Source of the DNA: CAVYXZ01 sp963772595
GTDB lineage: Bacteria > Chloroflexota > Anaerolineae > Aggregatilineales > Phototrophicaceae
DNA: 64,000 nt
Assembly: GCA_963772595.1 (NCBI GenBank)
Contig: CAVYXZ010000007.1
Coordinates: forward strand, 496,001 to 560,000
Direction: 5' to 3'
Shown here: one piece after another, positions 45,120 through 53,377 of the stretch
Layout: every line of letters starts with the position of its first letter
Position numbering within the stretch: position 1 is the stretch's first letter
The notes under the pieces: model-generated
What the model was told of the DNA's origin: nothing
Databases searched by the model: none
Seen by the model: the letters and a program-made list of their open reading frames with translations, nothing else
Position numbers and translations under genes: made by a program

Positions 45120-46312
45120 TCATCGAGCGGGCTGCAAACGGTAGCGCAGCTCCGTCTGCGGCGTGGCTTGAGAATCGCATCGGCATAGGCGGCACGCTGC
45201 TTCTCCACGCCGTAATGTTCGTGCAGATAGGCCAGAGTTTCCGGCGAGGTACGGCGCTTCTCGCGGATGATGGCGGCGGCCAGCAGCGGCGGCCGTTTCG
45301 GTATCGTCGTAATCGACCTTATCGACCAGCATCTCCGGCAGTAATTCGCGGTGTGAGGCGATGCGCACCACAATCGAGGGCGTGCCGCAGCCCAGCAATT
45401 CGTAGACCGTATTGCCGAAGGTCTCCACGAAGCTGCCCAGCGAGAGCGTCACCGACCCCAGGCTGTAATACTGCGGCATCAGCGACTGCGGAATCCAACC
45501 GTGAAAGACAATGTGCTCCTGCAAGCCGCGCTGCGCGATCTCCGCTTCCAGGCTGTCGTAGAAGGCGCGCAGGCCGGGGTCCAGATCGAAATCAAGCCAC
45601 TTGGGCACCAGCACCTTCAGGTCGCTGATGCCATACTGATTCACCAGCCAATCGGCGACGGCCAGGGTCTGGCGGATGCCTTTGGATTCTTCCGGGCCGA
45701 TGCGGATGCAGCAGGATCGGGTAGGCACCCGGCTGCACCGGGATCAGGTCGAGGATTTCGCGCGGCGGAGTCGGCTTGAAGTGCGCCCAATCCACGCCGT
45801 TATAGATGACGGTCGCGCGCTCGGCATAGTCGGGGAAGAAGCGTCCGGCGGTGTGCAGGAAATACTGCCGTGAATACTCCGAGATGAGGATCAGCCGGTC
45901 GCCCTGGAAGAGGAAACTGCCGTGCAGCGTCTCCGGGTAGACGTTATCGCGCAGCGAGACGACCGTCGGCACCTTACGGTAGGCAAAGGGGAACAGAAAC
46001 TCACCATCGTGCATGTAGAAGCGGTCGCGCTTCCAGCAGCGCTTCGCCTACATCCTGAAGGATGGCCGCCATAGCATAAGCCGGGATGCCGTAAGGCTGC
46101 GGAAAGGGCTGGTGAAAAGGCAGCACAGGCCGCACCTCGACGTTTTCGTGCCAGCGAAAGGGTACGGCGCTGTCCTCGCGGCGGGTCGCCAGAACCGTCA
46201 CCTGATGCCCCAACTCGCCCAGGTGCAGCGCGATGCTCTGCAAATGCTTGGGCGCGCCGCCCATCACGTGGTCGGGAAACAGCGGATTGATCGAAAAAGC
46301 GACGATTTTCAT
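45120..46312 (-). pseudogene. GT4-type glycosyltransferase, at least four frameshifts
   Basis: Joined frames give about 400 residues of a GT-B glycosyltransferase. The N-terminus MKIVAFSINPLFPDHVMGGA has the glycine loop and GAPKHLQSIALHLGELGHQV the family helix. After the breaks come TVIYNGVDWAHFKP (linker), LLIRIGPEESKGIRQTLAVA and SLVETFGNTVYELLGCGTPS, the last being the E-x7-E-type nucleotide sugar site. Extra bases lie near 46025, 45705, 45285 and about 45170. The C-terminus is ambiguous: coding-like sequence (LDDLLDILPGR) continues in another frame to about 44958. It overlaps the phosphoesterase gene by four bases. Sugar and acceptor are unknown. Confidence 0.72.
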
Positions 46313-47148
46313 AAGGTATTGTCCAGTGGGATGCGGTAGCGATGATGGCGCACAAAGGTCTGCTCAGCCGTGACCGTCACAACGTTGAAGCCGGGGTCTT
46401 CGGCCAGGTCGAGCGCCGCCTGTTCTTGTCCCGGCCAGGCGACGAACTGGTAGGCCGCGCTGGGGGCCGCGCTGTAGAGGATGCCGTCGCGGACGATGTC
46501 GATGCTGTGGTGAATATGGCCGAAGAAGACGCCGCGCAGCCGCTGATGAGCCATCAGCAGAACTTCGTGCAGAGCCGCGCCGTTGCGCAAGCTGAGCGCG
46601 TCCAGCCAGGGCACATCGACCGGGATAGGATGGTGATGCGTGGCGACGATCAGGGGCCGGTCATCGTCGGCTGTGCAGATGCGCCGCAGGGTTTCAAGCT
46701 GCGCGTCATCCAGCCAACCTGCGTGATTCGCCCCGTAGCGCGCGCTGTCCAGGCAGACGATCTGCACGCCCTTGACCTTGTATTCGCAGACTGGCCCCGC
46801 GGCCCGGCGACTGAGCCACTGCTCCACCCCTTCCGAGTGATCGTGGTTGCCCGGCAGGTAAATCTGCGGCCAGCGAATCTGCTCCAACAGCCCGGCGATG
46901 AACTCGTAATCGCTGTCCACCTCAGCGCTGACATCGCCCGTATGCAGCACGAAATCGACGGCAAAAGGCAGCGCATTGACCTCACGAATCAGCGCCTCCA
47001 GCGCATGAGTCGGCGAGTAAGGCAGCGCCTGTATCTGCTCGACATACAGCGCCAGGTCAGGGCTGATACCGCTGAAGTCCTTCTGCTGGGAAGGATGCAG
47101 CAGGTGCGTATCGCTGACGTGGACGAAGTGCAGCGGCAGCTCAGGCAT
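46309..47148 (-). CDS. Metallophosphoesterase (CpdA-like cyclic nucleotide phosphodiesterase family)
   Basis: A 279-residue calcineurin-like phosphoesterase. The five metal blocks are present: FVHVSDTHL (D-x-H), FVLHTGDVSAE (GD), IYLPGNHDHSE (GNHD), IVATHHHPIPV (H) and GVFFGHIHHSID (GHxH), the arrangement of class III cyclic nucleotide phosphodiesterases and related enzymes. It is cytoplasmic. Its stop overlaps the glycosyltransferase start, so the two are translated together. It is divergent from the oxidoreductase at 47292. The exact substrate is open. Confidence 0.9.
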   Translation of the reverse strand: MPELPLHFVHVSDTHLLHPSQQKDFSGISPDLALYVEQIQALPYSPTHALEALIREVNALPFAVDFVLHTGDVSAEVDSDYEFIAGLLEQIRWPQIYLPGNHDHSEGVEQWLSRRAAGPVCEYKVKGVQIVCLDSARYGANHAGWLDDAQLETLRRICTADDDRPLIVATHHHPIPVDVPWLDALSLRNGAALHEVLLMAHQRLRGVFFGHIHHSIDIVRDGILYSAAPSAAYQFVAWPGQEQAALDLAEDPGFNVVTVTAEQTFVRHHRYRIPLDNTL

Positions 47149-47291
47149 GACAACTCCAATGAAGACAGACAGGCTCTAGCGCTGATTATGCCGCAGCGAT
47201 GGTCTGAAAGAAAGCACAGGCCCTATTGTTTTCCGTCAATCTGAGTACAATCACGCGCAATAGTCGCATTCATCTTAAAGGACATTAAAAC

Positions 47292-48299
47292 ATGACCCAA
47301 GCTGAAGCTGTGCGCGTCGCCGTGATCGGCACCGGCGGCATGGCTCGTCACCACATCCGTCAGATGGTGCAGCAGCGCGATACCACCGAGATTCGCGTCC
47401 TGTGCGATACCGACGAAGCCGCCTACAAGGCCGCTGCCGAAATCTTCGAAGAAGCCGGTCTGCCGGTGCCGCCGCACGAATCTTACCTGGAAAAAATGGT
47501 CGCCGATTATGGCGACGAGCTTGACGCCGTCCTCATCGTCACACCGCACAACGTCCACTTCCAGCAAGCCGCGTTCTGCATGGAATCCGGCCTGGATGTC
47601 CTGCTGGAAAAGCCGATGGTCATGAACGCCGACGAAGCCAGCCAGCTTATCCAGGTGCGCGACCGGACCGGCAGGCTGCTGGTGGTGGCCTTCAACGGCA
47701 GCATGTCGCCCAACGTGCGCACGGCGGTCAAGATGCTGCGCGGCGGCGATCTGGGCGAGGTACTCAGCATCTCCGCCACCGTCTGGCAGCGCTGGAAACT
47801 GGGGACCGCCAATTCCTGGCGGCAGGTGCCGGAGATCGCCGGGGGCGGTTTCCTCTTCGATACCGGTGCCCATATGCTCAATACGGTGGTGGACCTGGCC
47901 GGTGAGGAGTTTGTCCAGGTCGGGGCCTGGCTGGACAATCGCGGCAGTGCAGTGGATATAGTCGGCGTGGTAATGGGCAGGTTACAATCGGGAGTCATGG
48001 TTACTATGCACGGCTGCGGTGATGCCGCTGTCTTTGGCTCGGACCTGCGAGTCTTCGGCACGAAAGGGATGCTGCGCACCGGAGTCTGGGGCGAGCGTCT
48101 GGAATCGGCCCTCGATGGCAACGACGCGCTGAAGCCGGTCGAGGTCCCGGAGTCGCTGGGCACCTGGCAGCAGTTCCTGGCGGTACGTCAGGGCACGCTG
48201 GCGAATCCCTGCCCGCCCGAAGTCGGCCTGCGCATGGCCCGGCTGTGGGATGCAATCCAGCAATCAGCAGCGCAGCAGGGCGCATTGGTTACGCTTTAA
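47292..48299 (+). CDS. Gfo/Idh/MocA family oxidoreductase (ThuB-like)
   Basis: A 335-residue NAD-dependent sugar oxidoreductase. AVIGTGGMARHHIRQMVQQ is the Rossmann turn, VLLEKPMVMNADEAS the EKP motif, and GGGFLFDTGAHMLNTVVDLAG the D-x-G-x-H substrate region. AAGGAC precedes the ATG. A ThuA-domain gene follows 21 bases later. The pairing of a MocA-type enzyme with ThuA is known from disaccharide breakdown through 3-keto sugars, so that role is a reasonable inference. Confidence 0.9.
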   Translation: MTQAEAVRVAVIGTGGMARHHIRQMVQQRDTTEIRVLCDTDEAAYKAAAEIFEEAGLPVPPHESYLEKMVADYGDELDAVLIVTPHNVHFQQAAFCMESGLDVLLEKPMVMNADEASQLIQVRDRTGRLLVVAFNGSMSPNVRTAVKMLRGGDLGEVLSISATVWQRWKLGTANSWRQVPEIAGGGFLFDTGAHMLNTVVDLAGEEFVQVGAWLDNRGSAVDIVGVVMGRLQSGVMVTMHGCGDAAVFGSDLRVFGTKGMLRTGVWGERLESALDGNDALKPVEVPESLGTWQQFLAVRQGTLANPCPPEVGLRMARLWDAIQQSAAQQGALVTL

Positions 48300-48320
48300 T
48301 TCTTAGAAGGAGTTTCCCTC

Positions 48321-49061
48321 ATGGCAACTACACCTCGCGTTACGGTATGGAACGAGTTCCGGCACGAAAAAGATGCCAATCATGCCGCCTCCACGATCTA
48401 TCCTGATGGCATTCACAACGCCATCGCCAAAGGCCTGCGCAACAAGGGCCTCACGGTCGGCACGGCCACACTGGACGAAGCCTCACACGGCCTGACCGAT
48501 GCGGTCCTGGAAGGGACCGACGTCATGCTCTGGTGGGGACACATGGCGCACGGCGAAGTCAACGACGAGATCGTCGAGAAGGTGCAGCAGCGCGTGCTGG
48601 CCGGCATGGGCTTGATTGTGCTGCATTCCGGCCATTTCTCGAAGATTTTCAAAAAGCTGATGGGCACGACAGGCAACTTGCAGTGGCGCGAAGCCGACGA
48701 AATGGAACGCCTGTGGGTCGTCAATCCGGGGCATCCCATCGCCGCCGGGCTGGGCCAGTATATCGAACTGGACATGGCTGAAATGTACGGCGAACCCTTC
48801 GACATCCCCGCGCCAGACGAACTGGTCTTTGTAAGCTGGTTCGAAGGCGGCAACGTCTTCCGCAGCGGTGGCTGCTGGACTCGCGGGCGCGGACGGGTCT
48901 TCTACTTCCGCCCCGGCCACGAGAGCTACGGGCATTTCCACAACCCGGAGATCATTCAGGTCCTGTACAACGCCGTCCTGTGGGCCGCGCCCGATAAGAT
49001 CGAGGCCAGCCGCATCGTGAACACCAAGCAGCCGCTGAACCCGATCCACGAGAAAGTTTAG
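48321..49061 (+). CDS. ThuA domain protein (trehalose utilisation-like)
   Basis: A 246-residue protein of the ThuA family, a class I glutamine amidotransferase-like fold. TVWNEFRHEKDANHAASTIY, VMLWWGHMAHGEVNDEIVEK and GMGLIVLHSGHFSKIFKKLMG are family blocks, and RGRVFYFRPGHESYGHFHNPEIIQVL closes it. Close relatives contain the His-rich loops seen here. ThuA proteins take part in utilisation of trehalose, maltitol and similar disaccharides through 3-keto derivatives. It is co-transcribed with the oxidoreductase upstream. AGGAG precedes the ATG. Confidence 0.9.
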   Translation: MATTPRVTVWNEFRHEKDANHAASTIYPDGIHNAIAKGLRNKGLTVGTATLDEASHGLTDAVLEGTDVMLWWGHMAHGEVNDEIVEKVQQRVLAGMGLIVLHSGHFSKIFKKLMGTTGNLQWREADEMERLWVVNPGHPIAAGLGQYIELDMAEMYGEPFDIPAPDELVFVSWFEGGNVFRSGGCWTRGRGRVFYFRPGHESYGHFHNPEIIQVLYNAVLWAAPDKIEASRIVNTKQPLNPIHEKV

Positions 49062-49075
49062 AGGATCACAGCATC

Positions 49076-49100
49076 GTAGGGACACGGTACCGTCGTGCCC
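49076..49100. repeat. REP-like palindrome (diverged copy)
   Basis: GTAGGGACACGG-TACCGTCGTGCCC, an imperfect palindrome of the same type as the elements at 26257 and 56067, lies between the convergent ThuA and epimerase genes. The remaining 40 bases before the epimerase stop show nothing else. Confidence 0.45.
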
Positions 49101-49138
49101 GCTGCCAACACCCGGTTCATACAGGCTTTGGGAAGGTT

Positions 49139-49987
49139 CTAGCTTTCAGGGTACTGTTGGGTCTCGGACCACAAATACTGAGGGCGATAACCAAATTCGG
49201 CTTCGGCCCGCGCACAACTGAGCGGTGAAGGGTATGTCCCCAGATCGGCGCGAACCTCGGTCCGGTCCGCAAAATAGCGCTTCACCAGTTGCTCAGCAGG
49301 GTCAGCCAGCACCAATCCGCCGGTGATGTTGTACGGGCCAGAGGCGACGCTGTCTTTTTCAATGGCTAACCGGCAGGCATAGGCGATATCACGAGCATCC
49401 GCGCGCGACCACAACTGCCCGCCGTTGCGGGCCGGGTCCTGGCGTGTACGTTCGATGTCGTCGGGAATCTGTGCCGGGCTGCGCGCGCCCATGATGCGAA
49501 ATGAGAGGATGCTCAGGCCGTGATTGCTGACAAAGTAATCGGCGGCCTGTTCACCTGCCATTTTGGCGAGGGCATAGCTGTTGCCAGGACGCAAGGGGTG
49601 CAGTTCGTCTGCCGGTAAATAGATCGGTGGTGCGAGATGAAAACCATAGACCTGCGCACTTGAAGCCGAAACAATACGCCTGATGCCCATATCCGCACAG
49701 GCGCGAAACACATTGAACGTGCCCTGGACATTGTCGCCGTAGGTGCGGGTATCGGGGACGATGCCCGCGTTTGCCCAGGCCCCCATATGCACAACAGCTT
49801 CCGCCCTGACCGCCGCCAGAGCTTGATACACCTCGCCCGGCTCCGTGAGATCAACTCTGAGAAATGTGGCCGATCTTCTGGCAGGCATGTTGATGTCCAC
49901 ACCCAGGACCTCATGCCCATGCGCCAGCAAATCGCGGACGACGTACTGGCCCAACCGGCCATGACTCCCTGTGACCAGAACTTTCAC
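49139..49987 (-). CDS. NAD-dependent epimerase/dehydratase (extended SDR)
   Basis: A 282-residue extended short-chain dehydrogenase. The N-terminus MKVLVTGSHGRLGQYVVRDL has the TGxxGxxG nucleotide motif, VVHMGAWANAGIVPD the next strand, RIVSASSAQVYG the catalytic Ser, and YALAKMAGEQAADYF the YxxxK pair. Members modify sugars as nucleotide derivatives or free lactones. The related uronate dehydrogenase group would also fit the sugar-rich neighbourhood. It has no close co-directed partner. The sugar isomerase gene lies upstream on the same strand with a terminator between. Confidence 0.88.
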   Translation of the reverse strand: MKVLVTGSHGRLGQYVVRDLLAHGHEVLGVDINMPARRSATFLRVDLTEPGEVYQALAAVRAEAVVHMGAWANAGIVPDTRTYGDNVQGTFNVFRACADMGIRRIVSASSAQVYGFHLAPPIYLPADELHPLRPGNSYALAKMAGEQAADYFVSNHGLSILSFRIMGARSPAQIPDDIERTRQDPARNGGQLWSRADARDIAYACRLAIEKDSVASGPYNITGGLVLADPAEQLVKRYFADRTEVRADLGTYPSPLSCARAEAEFGYRPQYLWSETQQYPES

Positions 49988-50051
49988 ACTGTGTTGCTTT
50001 CTGTGTGGCTGACGTGACGCTGTGTAGCTTAACGCAGATCAAACGAGAATC

Positions 50052-50083
50052 AAAAAGGGCGTACCGGCTGTCGGCCCGCCCTT
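50052..50083 (-). terminator. Terminator of the isomerase/aldo-keto reductase operon
   Basis: On the minus strand AAGGGCG (50083-50077) pairs with CGCCCTT (50061-50055) around an inner GGCC-rich loop, followed by a run of T (50056-50052). It lies 23 bases past the isomerase stop and before the epimerase gene. Confidence 0.7.
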
Positions 50084-50105
50084 CCATTTTATACGATGCG
50101 ACGAG

Positions 50106-50855
50106 CTACTGGTTCATTGCCCGCAGGTTCTTCAGGCTGATCTCGACGCTTTCCATCATCGGCATGTCGAAGCCTTCCTGTTCGATGACAAACCAGGGCA
50201 TGTTGTGCGCGTTGGCGATCTCAATCATAGCCGGGATATTCAACTGCCCCCTGCCGATCTCGGTATCCCCCCAGGTCTCGCGGTCCTTGAAGTCCTTCAG
50301 GTGAATGTAGACGCAGCGCTCGGCGTTATCGCGCAGGAACTGCACCGAATCCACACCCGCATGGTCGATCCACATCGTATCCGGCTCGAAGAAGACCAGC
50401 GAGGGGTCCGTCTGGTCGAGGATCATCTGCATCCCGGTCGTGCCGTTGACATCGATGAACTCGTGGCCGTGAATGTGATACTGGAATTGCAAGCCCTCGT
50501 CGGCACAGCGTTTGGCCGTCTTATTGAACAGATCGGCGATGTAGTTGAAAGTGCTGGCCGGGTCTTCCTTGTTGACCCTGAAAGAAGGGCAGATGAAGGC
50601 CGGGCAACCGAGCGCTTTGGTGTAAGCAATCGAGTTTTCCAGATCTTCCTCGATCAGCTTGATATTGACATGCGCGCCCGCCGCTTCCAGGCCGGTTTCA
50701 TCCAGCACCGCTTTCACATCCGCTGCCGGAACGCCGAAGTACCCTGCGAATTCCGCGCCATCATAGCCCATTGCGGCCACGCGGCGCAGCGTTCCCAGGA
50801 AGTCCTTCTGGCATTCCTCACGAATGCTGTACATTTGTAATGCGATTTTCGCCAC
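50106..50855 (-). CDS. Sugar phosphate isomerase/epimerase (TIM barrel)
   Basis: A 249-residue xylose isomerase-like protein. ALQMYSIREECQKDFLGTLRRVAAMGYDGAEFAGYFG is the canonical opening, FQYHIHGHEFID gives metal-binding His/Glu, LVFFEPDTMWIDHAGVD the Asp/His, CVYIHLKDFKD the next His/Asp, and WFVIEQEGFD the final Glu. This form is common in 3-keto-disaccharide and inositol-type catabolism. It follows the aldo/keto reductase by 24 bases, so the two form an operon ended by the terminator just downstream. Confidence 0.9.
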   Translation of the reverse strand: MAKIALQMYSIREECQKDFLGTLRRVAAMGYDGAEFAGYFGVPAADVKAVLDETGLEAAGAHVNIKLIEEDLENSIAYTKALGCPAFICPSFRVNKEDPASTFNYIADLFNKTAKRCADEGLQFQYHIHGHEFIDVNGTTGMQMILDQTDPSLVFFEPDTMWIDHAGVDSVQFLRDNAERCVYIHLKDFKDRETWGDTEIGRGQLNIPAMIEIANAHNMPWFVIEQEGFDMPMMESVEISLKNLRAMNQ

Positions 50856-50879
50856 TTCAGATTTCCTTTTTTGCGTAAA

Positions 50880-51914
50880 TTACCAACGATGCTGCGACGG
50901 CTTAAAGTCCATCGCATTACTGCTGTAATAAGTCGCAATTGACTGTTCCGGCGGGGCCACCTCGTCCAGCCGTGCCCGGTCCTCGTCGGTGATCTCCACG
51001 TCGAGCGCAGCCAGGTTATCCACCAGATGATCCATCGTGCGCGGGCCAATAATCGGGCTGGTGATGCCCGGCTGGTGCATGGTCCAGGCCAGCGCCAACT
51101 GCGAGATGGAGCAGTTCTTTTCCTTCGCCAGTGCTTCAACCACGTCCAGCACGTCAAACCCCCGGTCGCTCAGATGCTGGCGGGTGCGCCGCGCGAAGTG
51201 GGATTCTGGCGGGCGATTGCTGCCATCACGGGCCAGCCGCGAGCCTTCCGGTGGCTCCTCACCGCGTTTGTACTTGCCAGTCAAGAAGCCGCGCGCCAGC
51301 GGCGACCAGGGAATAATGGCGATGCCGTAGGTCTGCGCCATCGGCACCAGTTCGCGCTCGATGCTGCGATCCAGCAGATTGTAGGGCGGCTGTTCGCTGA
51401 CAATACGATTCAGGCCGTATTCTTTGGAAACCCACAGCGATTCCAGCACCTGCCAGGACGCAAAGCTGCTGCTGCCCAGGTAGCGCACTTTACCTGCCCG
51501 CACCAGATCATCCAGCGCACGCAGCGTCTCGTCCACGGCCATGTCGGACTGCGGACGGTGAAGCTGGTAGAGATCAATGTAATCGGTCTGCAAGCGCCGC
51601 AGCGAGGCCTCAACGGATTCCATAATGTGACGGCGGTTGTTCCCGGCGTCCAGCGGCTCATCGCTCATGCGGCCATGCACCTTAGTCGCCAGGAAGACTT
51701 TCTCACGGCGGCCTTTCAGCGCCTTGCCGACGATTTCCTCGCTGGTCCCACGTGAGTACACGTTGGCGGTATCCAGGAAGTTGATGCCCTGGTCCAGCGC
51801 ATGATGGATCATCTTAATCAACTCGGCTTCTTCGGTCGGCCCGCCGAAGTTCATACAGCCCAGGCACAGCGGGCTGACAGGCACGCCAGTCCGTCCAAAA
51901 TTGCGTAAATCCAT
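50880..51914 (-). CDS. Aldo/keto reductase
   Basis: A 344-residue NADPH-dependent aldo/keto reductase. FLDTANVYSRGTSEEIVGKAL carries the catalytic Asp/Tyr, VFLATKVHGRMSDEP the Lys, IDLYQLHRPQSDMAVDETL the His, and ITSPIIGPRTMDHL the NADP-binding end. It belongs to the potassium channel beta subunit/YajO-like branch, which reduces sugars and other aldehydes. It is the first gene of a two-gene operon with the sugar isomerase. The promoter should lie in the 180-base gap upstream, which also contains a REP-like repeat. Confidence 0.92.
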   Translation of the reverse strand: MDLRNFGRTGVPVSPLCLGCMNFGGPTEEAELIKMIHHALDQGINFLDTANVYSRGTSEEIVGKALKGRREKVFLATKVHGRMSDEPLDAGNNRRHIMESVEASLRRLQTDYIDLYQLHRPQSDMAVDETLRALDDLVRAGKVRYLGSSSFASWQVLESLWVSKEYGLNRIVSEQPPYNLLDRSIERELVPMAQTYGIAIIPWSPLARGFLTGKYKRGEEPPEGSRLARDGSNRPPESHFARRTRQHLSDRGFDVLDVVEALAKEKNCSISQLALAWTMHQPGITSPIIGPRTMDHLVDNLAALDVEITDEDRARLDEVAPPEQSIATYYSSNAMDFKPSQHRW

Positions 51915-51998
51915 AGCTATACCCCCTCAATAATTCTGTCCATCAGGAGCATCGATTGTAACCTCACGCGAAAGAAAGTAATAATACCAATGGGGCGA

Positions 51999-52039
51999 AA
52001 TGAATTCGACGGCAAAATCCCAAGTCCTTACAGGACTCC
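51999..52039. repeat. REP-like repeat, inverted copy of the element at 34614
   Basis: Read on the minus strand it begins GGAGTCCTGTAAGGACTTGG and matches 36 of 41 bases of 34614-34654. It sits in the gap between the LuxR regulator and the aldo/keto reductase. Confidence 0.65.
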
Positions 52040-52092
52040 AGGTCACTGGTGTTTAACCCTGCGCCGATGTGCCATTTTGCGAGCTACTCGTT

Positions 52093-52740
52093 TTACAAGA
52101 TAATCAGGCCCAGGCGGGTGGCGCGGACGACGGCTTCGGTGCGGCTCTGGGCGTTGAGCTTGGTCAGGATGGCGTTGACGTGGAATTTGACGGTATGGTC
52201 GCTGATCTCCAACTGGCGCGCGATCATCTTGTTCGCCAGCCCTTCGGCCATCAGTTGCAGCACCTCCAGTTCACGCGGGGTCAGCTGTTCGGTCAGGGCA
52301 GGCGGCAGGGAATCCGCTGTGGGGAGATGGACCAGCGAGGGATCGAAGACGAAGAGATCCAGCGCCAGGGCGTTCAGCGTGCTGATGAGCTGCGCCGGTT
52401 CGGCATCGCGCAGCAGCAGACCTCCGGCAGGCGTACTGCTTAACAAGGTCGCGGCCTCGGCAGCCTGGCTGTCATCCGGCAGCAGAATCAGCACCGGCAG
52501 CATGTTTTCCGCGCTGACCACCTCGACCAGGTTCAGAAAGGCCGTGCGCGAATCCTCTGTCTGCCAGCCGAAATCCCAGACCAGCATCGAAGGCCGGTAA
52601 ATGTCGATGTCATCGGCCAGCAAATCGCCCCCGGCCACCTGCCCCACCACAGTGAGATCGGCTTCCTCACTCAACAGCGCGGCCAGCCCTGCGCGCGCCA
52701 GGATGTTCTCCGCAATGACCAGCACCCGCAGGTTCGCCAT
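52093..52740 (-). CDS. LuxR-type response regulator with degenerate receiver
   Basis: A 215-residue two-domain regulator. The C-terminus (residues 150-215) is a LuxR/FixJ helix-turn-helix: LTPRELEVLQLMAEGLANKMIARQLEISDHTVKFHVNAIL. The N-terminal receiver-like part keeps the phospho-acceptor position (SMLVWDFGW) but the acidic pair at the start is AEN instead of DD, and the switch Lys is not evident, so ordinary phosphorylation is doubtful. It is the last gene of the minus-strand run from the aldo/keto reductase, Nudix and galM genes and may control sugar genes nearby. Confidence 0.87.
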   Translation of the reverse strand: MANLRVLVIAENILARAGLAALLSEEADLTVVGQVAGGDLLADDIDIYRPSMLVWDFGWQTEDSRTAFLNLVEVVSAENMLPVLILLPDDSQAAEAATLLSSTPAGGLLLRDAEPAQLISTLNALALDLFVFDPSLVHLPTADSLPPALTEQLTPRELEVLQLMAEGLANKMIARQLEISDHTVKFHVNAILTKLNAQSRTEAVVRATRLGLIIL

Positions 52741-52804
52741 ATGTATTACCCTGAATGAGTCGATGCACCAGTGTACCGAAGCTTTATATAACTTACGTAA
52801 ACGC

Positions 52805-53377
52805 TCAGTCGCCGTTGCGCCGGTTCTTCAATTCGTCATAATGGCGCTGCCAATAGGGCTGGCCGGGGAAATAATGCTCGTAGAGGTGGGCCGGGTCGGC
52901 ATAAGGGCCGCTGAGGATGGCCTTAATGAAGTCGCTCAGGCGCGAATCGCGGGTGCGGAAGATCCAGCGCTGGGGCTGGAGCAGCCAGAACAGGCCGCCG
53001 TAGACCACCAGGACCGCCAGGGCTACTCGCAGAATCGTCCGGCTGCGCAGACCACCAATCGCCGTAGCGATCAGCAGCGCCAGCACCACACCCAGCAGCA
53101 GGCAAAACAGGTAAAACAGCAGCACTTTCCACAGCTTGACCTCGGCGACCTGCGGCTCCACCTGCGTCGTATCGCTATCCCAGCGGCGGATATTGCCCCC
53201 GGCCTCGTCCAGCGCGCGGCCAGAGGGCGAGAGGCGCTGCACCTGATAACTGAAAGCCTCATCTTCCAGCGGCGTCAGCGCCAGACGCATTCCCAGCGCG
53301 CTTACCTTGTCCAAACGAGCCTGAGCCTGCTCCAGGGACATGGGCACAAGGTAGAAGTTTTCGCCCGGCTTCGCCAT
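52805..53377 (-). CDS. Hypothetical membrane protein with two helices
   Basis: A 190-residue protein: a soluble N-terminus of about 80 residues, two membrane helices (LLFYLFCLLLGVVLALLIA and RVALAVLVVYGGLFWLL), and a C-terminal cytoplasmic part ending YFPGQPYWQRHYDELKNRRN. No family is recognised. Its ATG shares a base with the TGA of galM (TGATG), so the two are coupled. The real galM end is found only after correcting a frameshift. It may be a small envelope protein. Confidence 0.65.
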   Translation of the reverse strand: MAKPGENFYLVPMSLEQAQARLDKVSALGMRLALTPLEDEAFSYQVQRLSPSGRALDEAGGNIRRWDSDTTQVEPQVAEVKLWKVLLFYLFCLLLGVVLALLIATAIGGLRSRTILRVALAVLVVYGGLFWLLQPQRWIFRTRDSRLSDFIKAILSGPYADPAHLYEHYFPGQPYWQRHYDELKNRRNGD

